DNA of 64,000 nt from assembly GCA_050248735.1 (NCBI GenBank), contig JBFWRU010000009.1:62001-126000 (forward strand), in the 5' to 3' direction. The notes beneath the pieces were generated by a model. It was not told the DNA's origin and did not search any database. It was given only the letters and a program-made list of their open reading frames with translations. Positions 35,486-43,949 of the stretch are shown in pieces; position 1 is the first letter of the stretch, and every line of letters begins with the position of its first letter. The DNA comes from JACKFE01 sp050248735. GTDB taxonomy: Bacteria > Nitrospirota > Nitrospiria > Nitrospirales > UBA8639. The translations under genes and the position numbers were made by a program.

Positions 35486-36253
35486 ATGAAAAAAATAATT
35501 GCCATTGCAAATCAAAAAGGTGGGGTGGGGAAGACCACGACATCAGTGAATATAGCTGCAGCTTTGGCAATGTCAGGGGAAAAGGTCTTACTGGTTGATT
35601 TGGATCCTCAGGCCAATGCCAGTAGTGGAGTGTCTGTTGAGGCGACCAACGGGTCAATATATGAGTGCCTCATGGAGCGGTCGTTTAATTGTAGCGTAAT
35701 TTTACCTACTGGAATTAATGGATTATGGATTCTTCCATCCAAGGCGGATTTGGTGGGGGCGGAGGTAGAGCTCGCTGCAGTAGACGACCGTGAGGGCGTC
35801 CTGAAAAGTGTACTAACAGGTATTGGGGGATATGATTATTTTGTACTGGACTGTCCTCCGGCACTGGGTTTGTTAACGATTAATGCATTGGTGGCGGCCA
35901 CCGACCTTATCATCCCTGTCCAGTGTGAGTATTTTGCGATGGAGGGATTGGGACGTCTTCTGGGAAATGTAGAGCGGATTCGGGAGTCCTACAATCCAGA
36001 TTTAGATCTTCTGGGAATTGTGTTGACGATGTATGATTCCCGGATTAATCTGTCGCGGCAAGTTCAGGATGAAATTCGCGAGTATTTTAAGGAAAAAGTC
36101 TTTCAAACGGTGATTCCCAGGAACGTGGCTCTAGCGGAAGCCCCTAGCCACGGAAAACCGGTCTTGTCGTATAATGCGGCTTCAAGCGGTGCGAAAGCCT
36201 ATCTGGATTTAGTTCAGGAGTTACTGAGCCATGGAAAAGAAAGCGTTGGGTAA
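35486..36253 (+). CDS. parA: Chromosome-partitioning ATPase ParA (Soj)
   Basis: Walker-type ATPase that moves ParB-parS complexes. The 255-aa protein has the deviant Walker A KGGVGKTTTSVN (11-22), VDLDPQANASSG, DCPPALGLLTINAL and PVQCEYFAMEGLGRLL. It lacks an N-terminal helix-turn-helix, as expected for a chromosomal Soj-type protein. It overlaps parB by 23 bp. Two parS sites lie immediately upstream. Confidence 0.97.
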   Translation: MKKIIAIANQKGGVGKTTTSVNIAAALAMSGEKVLLVDLDPQANASSGVSVEATNGSIYECLMERSFNCSVILPTGINGLWILPSKADLVGAEVELAAVDDREGVLKSVLTGIGGYDYFVLDCPPALGLLTINALVAATDLIIPVQCEYFAMEGLGRLLGNVERIRESYNPDLDLLGIVLTMYDSRINLSRQVQDEIREYFKEKVFQTVIPRNVALAEAPSHGKPVLSYNAASSGAKAYLDLVQELLSHGKESVG

Positions 36254-37079
36254 GGGCATCCAAGCCCTCCTGCCAGAGAAGAAAACGGTGGTGTGGAAGG
36301 TGGAGCAGGACATTCAAATGCTTGCCATTCCACAAATTTTACCAAATCGGTACCAACCGAGGACGGTGTTTTCCGATGAGGAATTGGAGGAACTGGCGAA
36401 ATCGATCAAAGAACATGGTGTTTTGCAACCTGTCGTCGTGAGGCGGAAGGGAGATGGCATGTTTGAGCTCATCGCCGGAGAGCGCCGGACTCGGGCAGCC
36501 AAAATGGCGGGATTACCGGCCATCCCTGCGATTATCAGAAATTCCAACGATGAAAAGGCCTTGGCTCTGGCCTTAATTGAGAATATTCAGCGGCAGGATT
36601 TAAATCCCATGGAAGAAGCCCGGGCATATTCCCGACTGATAGGAGAATTTGGCCTGACACAGGATCTTGTTGCCCAGTCGGTGGGAAAAGAGCGGTCTAC
36701 CATTGCCAACCTTCTCCGGTTGTTGGCCCTGCCGAAAGCGGTTCAGGAAAATGTCCAAAATGGGTCACTTTCTCTAGGGCATGCCAAATTGTTGGCCGGA
36801 TTATCCTCGGCAGATCAACAAATACGGTTGTCGCAAAAATCGATGACGGAAAGCTTGTCAGTCCGCCAGCTGGAACTCCTTATTGGTGAACGAAAAAAAC
36901 CTAAGACGTTGGCTATGAAAATAGAACGGAGTCGCCCTTTCCGTAACTTGGAAGATCAACTCCGTAAGCGATTAGGAACGAAGGTTCAAATCAAAGGCGG
37001 GACCCGTGGAGGCCAAATGGTCATTCATTTTTTTTCGGATGAAGAGTTGGATCGGATCGCCTCGACCATGTTGGAATAG
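36231..37079 (+). CDS. parB: Chromosome-partitioning protein ParB (Spo0J)
   Basis: parS-binding CTPase that spreads along DNA. The 282-aa protein starts KALGKGIQALLPEK, has the CTP-binding region PNRYQPRT ... GERRTRAAKMAG, IENIQRQDLNPMEEARAY, the helix-turn-helix LTQDLVAQSVGKERSTIANLLRLL, SLGHAKLLAGL, and a short C-terminal dimerisation domain. Length is normal. It is co-transcribed with parA and followed by two bactofilin genes. Confidence 0.97.
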   Translation: MEKKALGKGIQALLPEKKTVVWKVEQDIQMLAIPQILPNRYQPRTVFSDEELEELAKSIKEHGVLQPVVVRRKGDGMFELIAGERRTRAAKMAGLPAIPAIIRNSNDEKALALALIENIQRQDLNPMEEARAYSRLIGEFGLTQDLVAQSVGKERSTIANLLRLLALPKAVQENVQNGSLSLGHAKLLAGLSSADQQIRLSQKSMTESLSVRQLELLIGERKKPKTLAMKIERSRPFRNLEDQLRKRLGTKVQIKGGTRGGQMVIHFFSDEELDRIASTMLE

Positions 37080-37206
37080 ATTTTGTATATCCACCCTGTG
37101 CTCTAACGGTATTCTTCCCGATCGGGCTACGTTAAGGGAAAACTTCCTGGCATGGGGTGCAGGTAGAGTCTGAATAATGTCTGCCATCTAATGAAGGAGG
37201 GTTTCC

Positions 37207-37692
37207 ATGTTTGGGATGACGCATTCCGGGAGTAGTCAAAGTTCCATGGATTCTTCGCCAATTCCAGTTGCTCCGGTTAAACCGGCCAATACCGATGCCT
37301 CGGATATAGGGGATATTATTGCGTTCGTTGGAGAAGAAGTGACCTTTAAGGGGACCATTCGCTATCAGGGCACGGTTCGGGTTGATGGACGGTTGGAAGG
37401 AGAAATTTTTACCGATGGTAATTTGATTATTGGTCAAAAAGCGGTCATTACTGCCAAAATACAAGCAGGAACCATAACCTGTGAAGGTCGTATCACAGGT
37501 GATATCGAAGCCAAAGGCCAGGTTAGACTTCTGAATCCTGCGGTTTTTAATGGTTCTATCACCACTCCCTCAATTTCCATTGATGAAGGGGTTCTTTTTA
37601 ACGGAACTTGCCATATGCCAAGAAAAGGGGAGTCAAAGGCCAAAGACACTAGGCTAGTGATTGAGGTGGAAGAAGCCGTAAAGGTTAAATAA
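37207..37692 (+). CDS. Bactofilin A
   Basis: Polymer-forming cytoskeletal protein of 161 aa. A flexible N-terminal stretch rich in Ser/Pro precedes the right-handed beta-helical bactofilin core with repeated strands: FVGEEVTFKGTIRYQGTVRV, DGRLEGEIFTDGNLIIG, AVITAKIQAGTITCEGRITG and DIEAKGQVRLLNPAVFNGSI. A good Shine-Dalgarno (GGAGGG) precedes the ATG. It follows parB by 127 bp and precedes a second bactofilin, echoing systems in which bactofilin filaments position ParABS. Confidence 0.92.
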   Translation: MFGMTHSGSSQSSMDSSPIPVAPVKPANTDASDIGDIIAFVGEEVTFKGTIRYQGTVRVDGRLEGEIFTDGNLIIGQKAVITAKIQAGTITCEGRITGDIEAKGQVRLLNPAVFNGSITTPSISIDEGVLFNGTCHMPRKGESKAKDTRLVIEVEEAVKVK

Positions 37693-37785
37693 ACAGGATT
37701 TTCAAGCAGGACAAATCGCCGATTCACAGGACAGGGACAGCCTGGCTCGCCACCCAAGAACCGGTAAACTGGAGGAGGAAAGACC

Positions 37786-38277
37786 ATGTGGGGTGAACAA
37801 AAAGACAAGAGTAAGAGAGAGGTGGGACTTGGACAAGAATATTACACCTTTTTGGGAAAGGGTGTAGATTTTAAAGGGAAAGCCCAATTTGAGGGAACGG
37901 TACGGGTGGATGGCAACTTCGAAGGAGAAATCACCATTGATGACACGCTCATCATTGGAGAAAGTGCTTTCATTAAGGGTACTATCATCGGTGGAACCAT
38001 TGTGAGTAGTGGCCGGATTGAAGGTACCGTGACGGCCAATAAAAAAATTGAACTGTTAAAACCGGCCATCCTAAAGGGCGATGTGCATACCCCAACCTTT
38101 TCGGTTGAAGCGGGGGTATATTTCCAAGGAATGTGTGATATGGGTACGGCTCCCCAAGGGTCGGTTGAAGTGAACGACCTTGCCCTGTCCAATGGAAAAT
38201 CTCCTCTTCGAAATCTGGAATCCGATGTCTTGAATAAAAACAGCAAGAGTAAGGTTGAGGCCGAGTCCTTGAAATAG
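37786..38277 (+). CDS. Bactofilin B
   Basis: Second bactofilin, 163 aa, in tandem with the first. The beta-helix core is clear: FLGKGVDFKGKAQFEGTVRV, DGNFEGEITIDDTLIIGE, AFIKGTIIGGTIVSSGRIEG and TVTANKKIELLKPAILKGDV. The C-terminal 45 residues are polar and probably disordered. A Shine-Dalgarno GGAGGAAAG precedes the ATG. The two proteins share the core but differ in both tails, so they probably have different partners or co-polymerise. Confidence 0.92.
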   Translation: MWGEQKDKSKREVGLGQEYYTFLGKGVDFKGKAQFEGTVRVDGNFEGEITIDDTLIIGESAFIKGTIIGGTIVSSGRIEGTVTANKKIELLKPAILKGDVHTPTFSVEAGVYFQGMCDMGTAPQGSVEVNDLALSNGKSPLRNLESDVLNKNSKSKVEAESLK

Positions 38278-38280
38278 TGA

Positions 38281-39435
38281 ATGAGTGCTGAAATGCAAAA
38301 GCCACGGGTCGTGTTGGGTATGAGCGGAGGGGTGGATAGTTCCGTGGCGGCCAAATTACTTCGGGACCAAGGCTATGAAGTTCTTGGTGTGACGCTGAAG
38401 GTTTGGGAGGAAGAGGATGGAAAGGCCCCTTCCAAACGCTGGCAGGAACGTGGGTGTTGTAAGGTAGGCATGGCCAGACATGTGGCCGCCCTCCTGAATA
38501 TTGCCCATCAAGTGGTGGATACCCGTGAGGCTTTTGAAAAAGGTGTGATTGATGACTTCATAGAAGGCTATCTCCAAGGCACCACCCCGAACCCCTGTGT
38601 CCGGTGCAATGAACGGGTGAAGTTCGGCGGGTTGTTTCAGGTGGCCGAGCAACTCGGTGCAGACTATGTCGCGACAGGCCACTATGCCAACCTCAGTCAT
38701 GACACACAGGGAAATTCATTCCTGTCTCGTGGCCGCGATCTCAAAAAAGACCAATCGTATTTTTTATATAGAATTCCAGCCAGATGGCTGTCAAAAATGC
38801 TGTTCCCATTGGGACATTTGGAAAAACCGCAAGTCTGGGCCGAAGCCGAAGCCATGGGGCTCCCGGTTGAAGAACTCAAGGAAAGCCAGGAAATCTGTTT
38901 TGTAACCCAGGGGGATTATCGGGAATTTCTGAAAGAACATGCTCCTCAGGCGACGAAACCGGGAACCTTTGTGGATGCGGAGGGCCATGAATTGGGGCAA
39001 CATGAAGGCGTAGCTTTTTACACTCCTGGACAGCGAAAAGGTTTGGGTTTGGCAACCGGCGAGCGAATGTATGTTCAGCGCGTCGAACCGGAAATTAATG
39101 TGGTGGTATTAGGGCCGGCCGAAGATTTGTCTTCCTCCTCCTGTATAGTGGCTGACCTCAATGTGTTTGATGCAGAACGGTTACAAAACGGGAGTGTGGT
39201 GGAGGTTAAATTCCGGTATGCCTCACATCCTGTTCCGGCCACGGTGGAATGGAAGGATGCCAATACCCTCAATGTACAATTTCATACCCCGGTCCGTGCT
39301 TTGAGTCCCGGGCAATCCGCCGTATTTTATTCCGGACCACTCGTGTTAGGTGGGGGGATTATACAGGGCCATTCCGATCCGCTCATCACCCCCAAAAGAA
39401 AAAGCGTTTCCTCGCTGACGCCAGCCGGCCGGTAA
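38281..39435 (+). CDS. mnmA: tRNA-specific 2-thiouridylase MnmA
   Basis: Makes the 2-thio group of s2U34 in tRNA-Lys/Glu/Gln, complementing MnmE/MnmG. The 384-aa protein has the PP-loop SGGVDSS (15-21), catalytic cysteine pair in NPCVRCN (Cys106) and QEICFV (Cys206), LKKDQSYFLYRI, and the C-terminal barrel (GERMYVQRVEPEINVVVLG, SPGQSAVFY). It begins 3 bp after the bactofilin B stop, so it is probably in the same transcript. Confidence 0.97.
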   Translation: MSAEMQKPRVVLGMSGGVDSSVAAKLLRDQGYEVLGVTLKVWEEEDGKAPSKRWQERGCCKVGMARHVAALLNIAHQVVDTREAFEKGVIDDFIEGYLQGTTPNPCVRCNERVKFGGLFQVAEQLGADYVATGHYANLSHDTQGNSFLSRGRDLKKDQSYFLYRIPARWLSKMLFPLGHLEKPQVWAEAEAMGLPVEELKESQEICFVTQGDYREFLKEHAPQATKPGTFVDAEGHELGQHEGVAFYTPGQRKGLGLATGERMYVQRVEPEINVVVLGPAEDLSSSSCIVADLNVFDAERLQNGSVVEVKFRYASHPVPATVEWKDANTLNVQFHTPVRALSPGQSAVFYSGPLVLGGGIIQGHSDPLITPKRKSVSSLTPAGR

Positions 39436-39608
39436 TCCCGCACTTCTTTATTTTATACAGAAAAAATGGCTTGAGAGACTCCGAATCCCTGAGTCGATAT
39501 TTTCTCCTCATTCAATAAAACCATACGGGCATTTTGAAATTCCTCAAGATTGACTCGATTGTTTTCTCCCGAATCATTCATTATTTGTTGCCCGGAAAGG
39601 ATAGAAAT

Positions 39609-40059
39609 ATGAATGAAGGCCATGGAGTGATTTTCTCTTGCGAGTTAGACGGGGCGGGAACGGCTCGGGATTTGACCTGACCTGAAGTCAGAACCTGGTC
39701 CTCAGCCAAGGAAAATTTGTGGGTTCATGCTGATCGCACCGAGTCCGGCATCGAACGCTTATGACAATCAAAGATATGTATTCCACCTTCGCATCCAACA
39801 GTGCCCCCAAATCTTCAGGAGAATTTCTCGCCGCATTGACCGATCGTTTGATGGAACGAATGGCTCCGGTCATCAGCCAGCTTGACGAAGAAATTGATGA
39901 CATTGAAAGTCAGATCATCGGGAGGCCAACCACCGGCTTCGCGGTCGGCTCGGCAGCCTGCGCCGTCAAACCATTACCCTTCGGATGAGAGAAGCGTCAC
40001 GACGGGCGTTCCTCCAACAGCAGTTGAAAATGGGATCATTTCCAATTAAGTTTAGATAG
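39609..40059 (+). pseudogene. Decayed CorA/ZntB-type divalent cation transporter
   Basis: Fragments of one CorA/ZntB-like protein appear in order. Frame 1 (39609-39767) reads MNEGHGVIFSCELDGAGTAR, continues DLT, has an in-frame TGA where a Trp codon is expected (39678-39680), then PEVRTWSSAKENLWVHADRT and ESGIERL before a stop. A second frame (39761-39925) gives MTIKDMYSTFASNSAPKSSG and EFLAALTDRLMERMAPVISQ, and a third (from about 39920) gives GSLRRQTITLR and then runs to TAG at 40057-40059. The large middle part and the C-terminal membrane helices with the GxN motif are missing, so a deletion plus frameshifts occurred. The family call is by memory of the motifs. Confidence 0.75.
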
Positions 40060-40134
40060 CACAGTCTCTTCCCCAAACGTGAACTTATAAATCTGTTATT
40101 CCGGTTCAAGCGGAAAACAGGATTGAAATTCAAC

Positions 40135-40653
40135 ATGCAATTCGTGAAATTTGGATTTGTCTGCATGCTCCTGTGGGTCGGATTAGTTGAGTTAGGTTGG
40201 AGTGCGACTATTGTTGGGGGGGATGTGACCGCCCACTGGTCTGGCAAAGGCCGTATGTTTGAAATGGAGAACTACCGGAAGTTTTTCCATGGAGAGGTAA
40301 ACGGCGTTCTTGAGGAGCGCGCTCCCTTGCAGGAATCACAAGGGCTTTTCAATCGGGCACAGGTACGCTGCCAAGTGTCGATGAATATTGAGCCGCAGAC
40401 CAAAGCCCGGGACTCTTTTGGAACGTGCACGATGACGATCCCCGACACTCACGAAGTGGTCCATTCCCGATGGACCTGTAAAAGCCTGGCAGAGACTTGC
40501 AAAGGAGAATTCACCTGGATGTGGGGAACCGGGCGGTTTACCGGTATTTCCGGCACCACCCTGTTTCAGTCCCGCATAGAAATTGGAGTGACCGATTCTG
40601 GGGCCATACACGGTGAGGCCATATGGCCGGAATTCACCTATCAATTGCCCTGA
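40135..40653 (+). CDS. Hypothetical secreted protein
   Basis: Not recognised. The 172-aa product from ATG 40135 has a clear signal peptide (VKFGFVCMLLWVGLVELGWSA, cleaved near residue 24) and a beta-rich soluble domain with ATIVGGDVTAHWSGKG, RWTCKSLAETCKGEFTWMWG and GRFTGISGTTLF. Four cysteines (in VRCQ, GTCT, TCKS and TCKG) could form two disulfides in the periplasm. The GTGRFTGISG motif resembles allene-oxide-cyclase-barrel-like or lipocalin-like secreted proteins, but this is only a suggestion. The gene stands alone. Confidence 0.7.
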   Translation: MQFVKFGFVCMLLWVGLVELGWSATIVGGDVTAHWSGKGRMFEMENYRKFFHGEVNGVLEERAPLQESQGLFNRAQVRCQVSMNIEPQTKARDSFGTCTMTIPDTHEVVHSRWTCKSLAETCKGEFTWMWGTGRFTGISGTTLFQSRIEIGVTDSGAIHGEAIWPEFTYQLP

Positions 40654-40910
40654 CATATCACTCTCGGCTTTTTCGGAATCAAATTCCTCTACAAGCCGGT
40701 TTCCATGAACGGTGTGACCGGTCTTCTGGAAATCACGGTCGGTCGGGTCCGCGGTTCCGGAGGTCCGTAGGCCTTCACCATATTTTGTTTTCCGTTCACT
40801 TCTGCGGGACACTTGCTCATAGGGATTTTTTTATTGGTTAATTTTAGAGAGTTAAAAACTTCCACTCTGCTCTATAAAGCAAGGAACAGGGGAACATAGC
40901 CAGCTATTCC
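40654..40910. other. Non-coding stretch before the pyrF promoter
   Basis: The gap between the secreted-protein gene and pyrF is 328 bp. No conserved ORF, repeat or convincing terminator was found in this part. The short frames seen do not resemble known proteins. Confidence 0.5.
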
Positions 40911-40938
40911 TTGACATTTGAGAGGAAAACTTTACAAT
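40911..40938 (+). promoter_or_regulatory. Sigma70-type promoter of pyrF
   Basis: A perfect -35 TTGACA (40911-40916) is followed by a 16-bp spacer and TACAAT (40933-40938). The -10 ends 43 bp upstream of the pyrF ATG. Confidence 0.7.
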
Positions 40939-40981
40939 CCCCTCCCCGATTTCAGAAATTTCCCCCTTTCCGGACGGTTTC

Positions 40982-41743
40982 ATGACACAAGCCATGGCTC
41001 CACAAGAACGAATCATTTTCGCGTTGGATGTTCCTGACAAGCAGGAAGCTGTCAAGCTCCTTGAACAGCTGGAAGGAGTCATATCTTTTTATAAGGTTGG
41101 GTGGGAACTATTTTTGTCCGAGGGCCTGGGGTTTATTAGGGAATTGAAAAACCGAGGACATCGGGTATTTTTAGATCTGAAGATCCAGGACGATGTCGAT
41201 GAAACAGTCAGACGGTATATTCAGGTGGCTGTTCGTGAGCAGGTGGATTTTGTCACGCTCCATGGATCGGAAAAATTATTCGGGACAGCCAGGAAAGCTA
41301 AGGGAGGCGCTCCTCTCCAACTGTTGTCCTTGACGCTCCTCTCCAATATGGATGAAGAGGCCATGAAAGATATCGCCTTGCTCGACAATGGAACCGGGTT
41401 TAGTTTGCCGTTTAAAAAACCCGAAGACTATGTTCAATGGAAAGCTACTCGAACGTTTGATGCAGGCGCAGATGGGTTCATTGCGTCCGGCAGGTTTGTC
41501 AAATTCGTTCGAGGGTTATTTCAGGCCAGCCACCCGCTCATTGTCACCCCGGGAGTCCGGCCTTCCGGTTCCGCCCATGCCGAGCATAAAAATGTTCTGA
41601 CGCCGACAGAGGCGATTATGAACGGTTCGGATTTCCTAGTGGTCGGCCGACCCATTCGAGATGCACAATCCCCTCATGCCGTTGCTCAGGCGATTGTCCA
41701 AGAAATCGCAGAGGCATTGGAGTCCAAGTCCCTCATCTCCTAG
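40982..41743 (+). CDS. pyrF: Orotidine 5'-phosphate decarboxylase
   Basis: Last step of UMP synthesis. The 253-aa TIM-barrel protein has IIFALDVPDKQEAVKLLEQL, FYKVGWELF, the active-site strand FLDLKIQDDVDETV (Asp65, Lys67, Asp70 retain the D-x-K-x-x-D array), VTLHGS, LLSLTLLSNM, IVTPGVRPSGSAHAEHKNVL and FLVVGRPI. The two residues after the last catalytic Asp are usually I-P; here they are D-V, a less common variant. It is transcribed from its own promoter and followed by the ATP synthase cluster. Confidence 0.93.
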   Translation: MTQAMAPQERIIFALDVPDKQEAVKLLEQLEGVISFYKVGWELFLSEGLGFIRELKNRGHRVFLDLKIQDDVDETVRRYIQVAVREQVDFVTLHGSEKLFGTARKAKGGAPLQLLSLTLLSNMDEEAMKDIALLDNGTGFSLPFKKPEDYVQWKATRTFDAGADGFIASGRFVKFVRGLFQASHPLIVTPGVRPSGSAHAEHKNVLTPTEAIMNGSDFLVVGRPIRDAQSPHAVAQAIVQEIAEALESKSLIS

Positions 41744-41760
41744 TCGGAGGTAATTTTTTT
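41737..41760 (+). terminator. Weak candidate terminator after pyrF
   Basis: A very short stem CTCC/GGAG (41737-41740 with 41746-41749), partly overlapping the pyrF stop, is followed within a few bases by seven or eight T residues. The T-run is good but the stem is weak. Confidence 0.35.
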
Positions 41761-41786
41761 CTTTGGTGTCTGCAGGCCTAATACGG

Positions 41787-41815
41787 TTGACAGTGTGCAT
41801 CGCTCATGCTAATTT
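41787..41815 (+). promoter_or_regulatory. Sigma70-type promoter of the F1 ATP synthase cluster
   Basis: Perfect -35 TTGACA (41787-41792), 17-bp spacer, -10 TAATTT (41810-41815), ending 61 bp upstream of the GTG start of atpH. Confidence 0.65.
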
Positions 41816-41876
41816 CCCTTGTTTATCCACGCCATTTAACCTTGCGATACGTGGCTGCCTGGACTCTCTGTAAACC

Positions 41877-42416
41877 GTGAACAAAAGCACCATCGGGCGC
41901 CGATATGCATCGGCGCTCTTCCAACTACTCGATGAATCGGGTATCGAACCCGCACGAAATGCCCTGGAGAGCATTGGTCGGGGTCTGTCCGAAAGCCCCG
42001 CTCTCAAGCATGTCCTCGCTTCACCGGTTTTTAAATTTGAAGAAAAGCAGGCTGTCTTGGACGAAATCAGTCAGCACGCTCAAGCCCCTGCCGTCATTCG
42101 TGATTTCTTTACCCAATTACTCAAAAAAAACCGGGCGATTCTGCTACCGGAGATTGCCGAGGCTTTCGCCGATTTAGCTGATCAGAAAAAAGGTATCCAG
42201 AAGGTATGGGTGACCTCGGCCACGGACTTGGGGACTACTGAACAACAACATATTCAATCCCAATTGAGCCAAACGCTCAAACACGATGTGGGTGTCACCT
42301 TTGAAGTGGATCCCAAACTTGTGGCGGGATTGCAGATTAAAATTGGGAGTCTGGTGTTTGATAATACGGTGCTGGGTCGCTTAACCAGTCTTCAAGCCCA
42401 GTTGACGAAGGGGTAA
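41877..42416 (+). CDS. atpH: ATP synthase F1 delta subunit
   Basis: Stalk subunit connecting F1 to the b subunits of Fo. The 179-aa product starts with GTG (NKSTIGRRYASALFQLLDESG), the classic delta N-terminal motif, and has VIRDFFTQLLKKNRAILLPEI and the C-terminal signature LVAGLQIKIGSLVFDNTVLGRL. No clear Shine-Dalgarno. It is first in the order delta-alpha-gamma-beta-epsilon; 3 bp separate it from atpA. Confidence 0.96.
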   Translation: MNKSTIGRRYASALFQLLDESGIEPARNALESIGRGLSESPALKHVLASPVFKFEEKQAVLDEISQHAQAPAVIRDFFTQLLKKNRAILLPEIAEAFADLADQKKGIQKVWVTSATDLGTTEQQHIQSQLSQTLKHDVGVTFEVDPKLVAGLQIKIGSLVFDNTVLGRLTSLQAQLTKG

Positions 42417-42419
42417 TTC

Positions 42420-43940
42420 ATGCAAATCAAAGCGGAAGAAATCAGTTCCATCATCAAGGAGAAAATTAAGGGTTTCGACCAGCGTGTCGATGTCCAGGAG
42501 CAGGGCTATGTCATCCAAGTGGGTGACAATATCGCCAAGGTCTATGGCCTGGAAGGGGCTATGGCCGGAGAATTGTTGGAATTCCCCGGTGGAATCTTTG
42601 GGGTGGCCTTAAACCTGGAAGAAGACAGCGTCGGAGTGGTGTTGTTGGGAGAAGATACCGGGATTCGCGAGGGTGATCCAGTCAAACGTACCGGCCGTAT
42701 TGCCGAAGTTCCCGTGGGTGAGGCGTTGGTTGGACGCGTGGTGGATGCGATCGGCACTCCAATTGACGGGAAAGGACCTATACACGCCAAGGAAACGCGA
42801 CTCATTGAAGTGCGTGCTCCCGGTGTGGTGGAACGGCAATCTGTCGGAGAACCGCTGCAGACCGGGCTCAAAGCCATTGATGCCATGATTCCCATTGGTC
42901 GAGGACAACGTGAGTTGATTATCGGAGACCGCCAAACGGGTAAAACCGCCATTGCCGTGGACACGATCATTAACCAAAAGGGCTTGAACGTGTTCTGCAT
43001 CTATGTGGCGATTGGACAAAAGCGGTCAACGGTGGCCCGAGTGGTCAAAACCCTGGAAGACCATGGTGCCATGGAATACACCACGGTCGTTTCGGCTACG
43101 GCGAGTGATGCCGCTTCGCTCCAATTCTTTGCCCCCTATGCAGGGGTCTCCATGGGCGAATATTTCCGGGATAACGGCAAACATGCCCTGATTGTGTATG
43201 ACGACTTGTCCAAGCATGCGACCGCATACCGGCAATTATCCTTGTTGCTCCGACGACCTCCCGGGCGTGAAGCCTATCCGGGAGATGTCTTCTTCCTTCA
43301 CTCCCGGTTACTTGAACGAGCGGCTAAATTAAGTGATGAAAACGGAGCAGGCAGTTTAACGGCGCTTCCTATTATTGAAACGCAAGCCGGTGACGTATCA
43401 GCCTATATTCCCACCAATGTCATTTCCATCACGGACGGACAGATTTATTTGGCCGCCGACCTGTTTTATTCCGGTATTCGGCCGGCCATTAATGTGGGTC
43501 TGTCGGTGTCTCGGGTGGGTGGTGCCGCCCAAATTAAAACCATGAAACAGGTGGCTGGAACCCTCCGGTTGGATCTGGCGCAGTACCGGGAAATGGCGGC
43601 CTTCGCACAATTCGGCAGTGAGTTGGACAAAGCCACCCAGGCACAGTTGGCACGAGGGGCTCGCATGGTGGAAATGCTCAAACAGGAGCAATACAAACCG
43701 ATGCCGGTCGCCGACCAGGTGTTATCGATTTTCGCCGGGGTAAACGGATTTGTGGATAATGTTCCGGTCAATAAAATTCGGGAATTCGAGCAGGGCCTTC
43801 TAGCCTTTATCAAGGAAAAATATCCGCAGGTTCGAGACGATGTGAAAACGAAGAAAAAAATTGATGAGGAGTTTGGTGGGCAACTCAAACAAATTATCAA
43901 TGAATTTAAAAAAGCCAAAGGGTACGAGCAAGCTTCCTAA
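42420..43940 (+). CDS. atpA: ATP synthase F1 alpha subunit
   Basis: Non-catalytic nucleotide-binding subunit of the F1 hexamer. The 506-aa protein has the P-loop GDRQTGKT (about 169-176), GIREGDPVKRTGRIAEVPVG, VYDDLSKHATAYRQLSLLLRRPPGREAYPGD (arginine finger region) and PAINVGLSVSRVGGAAQ. Length matches the bacterial norm. Third gene position relative to Fo genes cannot be judged because Fo genes are not in the window. Confidence 0.98.
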   Translation: MQIKAEEISSIIKEKIKGFDQRVDVQEQGYVIQVGDNIAKVYGLEGAMAGELLEFPGGIFGVALNLEEDSVGVVLLGEDTGIREGDPVKRTGRIAEVPVGEALVGRVVDAIGTPIDGKGPIHAKETRLIEVRAPGVVERQSVGEPLQTGLKAIDAMIPIGRGQRELIIGDRQTGKTAIAVDTIINQKGLNVFCIYVAIGQKRSTVARVVKTLEDHGAMEYTTVVSATASDAASLQFFAPYAGVSMGEYFRDNGKHALIVYDDLSKHATAYRQLSLLLRRPPGREAYPGDVFFLHSRLLERAAKLSDENGAGSLTALPIIETQAGDVSAYIPTNVISITDGQIYLAADLFYSGIRPAINVGLSVSRVGGAAQIKTMKQVAGTLRLDLAQYREMAAFAQFGSELDKATQAQLARGARMVEMLKQEQYKPMPVADQVLSIFAGVNGFVDNVPVNKIREFEQGLLAFIKEKYPQVRDDVKTKKKIDEEFGGQLKQIINEFKKAKGYEQAS

Positions 43941-43949
43941 CGAACTACC

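Noticed and set aside
40654..40910. Possible remnant coding frame including MNGVTGLLEITVGRVRGS
   Set aside because: Short, ends early, and shows no resemblance to a known family; the surrounding sequence reads as ordinary spacer.
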